Of a DNA stretch of 64,000 nt, positions 63,449-64,000 are shown piece after piece. Position 1 is the stretch's first letter; every line of letters starts with the position of its first letter. Both the position numbers and the translations under genes were made by a program. Below the pieces are notes generated by a model. It saw nothing but the letters and a program-made list of their open reading frames with translations, made no database searches and had not been told where the DNA came from. The stretch covers positions 682,001 through 746,000 of the forward strand of contig NZ_WUBR01000001.1 in assembly GCF_009807005.1 (NCBI RefSeq), read 5' to 3'. Source of the DNA: Aurantiacibacter rhizosphaerae. GTDB lineage: Bacteria > Pseudomonadota > Alphaproteobacteria > Sphingomonadales > Sphingomonadaceae.

Positions 63449-64000
63449 TTACGCTACCATTTCGGTGAGCAGTTCGTCCCACGCTGAAATCCGGCCACTC
63501 CGGCGCAATTCCTGCTCGCAAAAGGCTCGGGCATTCCGACCCAGCGCATCACGCAATTCGCAGTCAGATGCCAGGCGTGCGAGATAGTCTGCTACTCCTT
63601 GGACGTCTCCTTTACAGAAGCTCTCGCCGCAATCGGCTTCCCTGATGAGCCCCGCGACTTCGCCTTTCGTTTCGCCAATGAAGATCATTGGCCGGCCTGC
63701 GGCAATCGCGCCGTAGAACTTGCTCGGCACGATGAGGCCCTCGAGCTCTGGCTCGAGAGACAGCCAGTGGATATCGGCCACCGCTAGGCTTAGTCGCAGC
63801 TCGCTCCTAGGGCGATATCCTCTGATTTTGAAATGAGGCGCAATCTCGGGTTCTTCCGCGACGCTTGGAAGTAATGCAAGCTTTGCGCCGCCACCGACAA
63901 ACAAGAACTCCAGGTTGGTATGTCCGGTGGCTATCAGCCGCCGACCCGCATCGACCATGGTATCGACATCGTGTGCCCGGCCAAGGTTCCCGGAATACCC
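63449..64000 (-). CDS. glycosyltransferase family 4 (partial, cut by window end)
   Basis: The frame runs off the right edge, so the N-terminal acceptor domain is outside. The visible part begins GYSGNLGRAHDVDTM, the nucleotide-sugar strand of GT4, and contains FLFVGGGAK, IRGYRPRSEL and EGLIVPSKFYGAIAAGRPMI with the EX7E-like Glu. It probably adds a sugar to the lipid-linked unit. It is convergent with the phosphotransferase gene. Confidence 0.85.
   Translation of the reverse strand, partial: GYSGNLGRAHDVDTMVDAGRRLIATGHTNLEFLFVGGGAKLALLPSVAEEPEIAPHFKIRGYRPRSELRLSLAVADIHWLSLEPELEGLIVPSKFYGAIAAGRPMIFIGETKGEVAGLIREADCGESFCKGDVQGVADYLARLASDCELRDALGRNARAFCEQELRRSGRISAWDELLTEMVA

Noticed and set aside
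17656-64000. CRISPR array, prophage structural genes or insertion sequences in the accessory region
   Set aside because: No regular direct repeats with spacers, no capsid, tail or terminase proteins, and no intact transposase were seen.
1-64000. tRNA or rRNA genes
   Set aside because: No cloverleaf with a GTTCRA T-loop and no rRNA-like segment could be recognised by eye; a tRNA search would settle it.

Overview
The window looks like the chromosome of a GC-rich alphaproteobacterium, most likely order Sphingomonadales and plausibly Erythrobacteraceae. The support is the gene set read from the translations: a CC_3452-type secreted protein, a UPF0262 protein, a zinc-less L36, DUF3667 and DUF3072 proteins, and a TonB receptor heading a sugar-acid locus. 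This placement is inference from families, not from a database search.

1-17.66 kb is ordinary housekeeping chromosome: a membrane-anchored winged-helix regulator (5' cut by the window), ftsH, rpoZ, a phospholipase D-like enzyme, a hybrid histidine kinase, dnaB, galE, rpmJ and small conserved genes. It stops abruptly inside comM. Only the C-terminal ~290 codons remain, and the reading frame leaves the family just before the Walker A motif. A large serine recombinase and a small companion gene lie directly beyond the break, so I read 17.66 kb as the left end of an integrated element. The missing 5' part of comM is not in this window.

17.66-52 kb is accessory DNA in blocks. (a) 20.1-21.2 kb: a small overlapping operon (secreted thermonuclease, excalibur protein, DUF6961-like protein) plus a 30-residue membrane peptide. 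(b) 21.5-34.4 kb: a sugar-acid locus with TonB receptor, PEP-mutase-family enzyme, MtfA-like peptidase, MFS permease, gluconokinase, beta-hydroxyacid dehydrogenase, LacI regulator, L-idonate 5-dehydrogenase and further dehydrogenases. A shared 16-bp LacI-type operator (ATGKGACCGATAYCAT) stands before the receptor, before the permease and in the divergent idn promoter. (c) 36.3-45.9 kb: a mobilization block with a candidate oriT (inverted repeat next to CATCCTGC), a MobC-like protein, a divergent MobA/VirD2-like relaxase, a KfrA-like coiled-coil protein and two to three DEDD-type exonuclease-like proteins separated by terminators and a structured leader. (d) 46-50 kb: lower-GC DNA with a LuxR-type HTH protein and a PAS-GGDEF-EAL protein. 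(e) 50.5-51.8 kb: a second, rearranged copy of the nuclease module with three very small overlapping genes.

52-64 kb is an exopolysaccharide cluster: a decayed rmlB, then Wza-like export lipoprotein, Wzc-like co-polymerase/tyrosine kinase, TPR protein, Wzy/ligase, a transglutaminase-like protein, gmd and fcl (GDP-L-fucose synthesis), a WcaJ-like phosphoglycosyl transferase, and a convergent glycosyltransferase cut by the window end.

The most interesting items are the oriT/relaxase/exonuclease block, the two thermonuclease modules with tiny membrane peptides, the comM insertion, the LacI regulon, a dehydrogenase gene without a canonical start codon, and the rmlB remnant.
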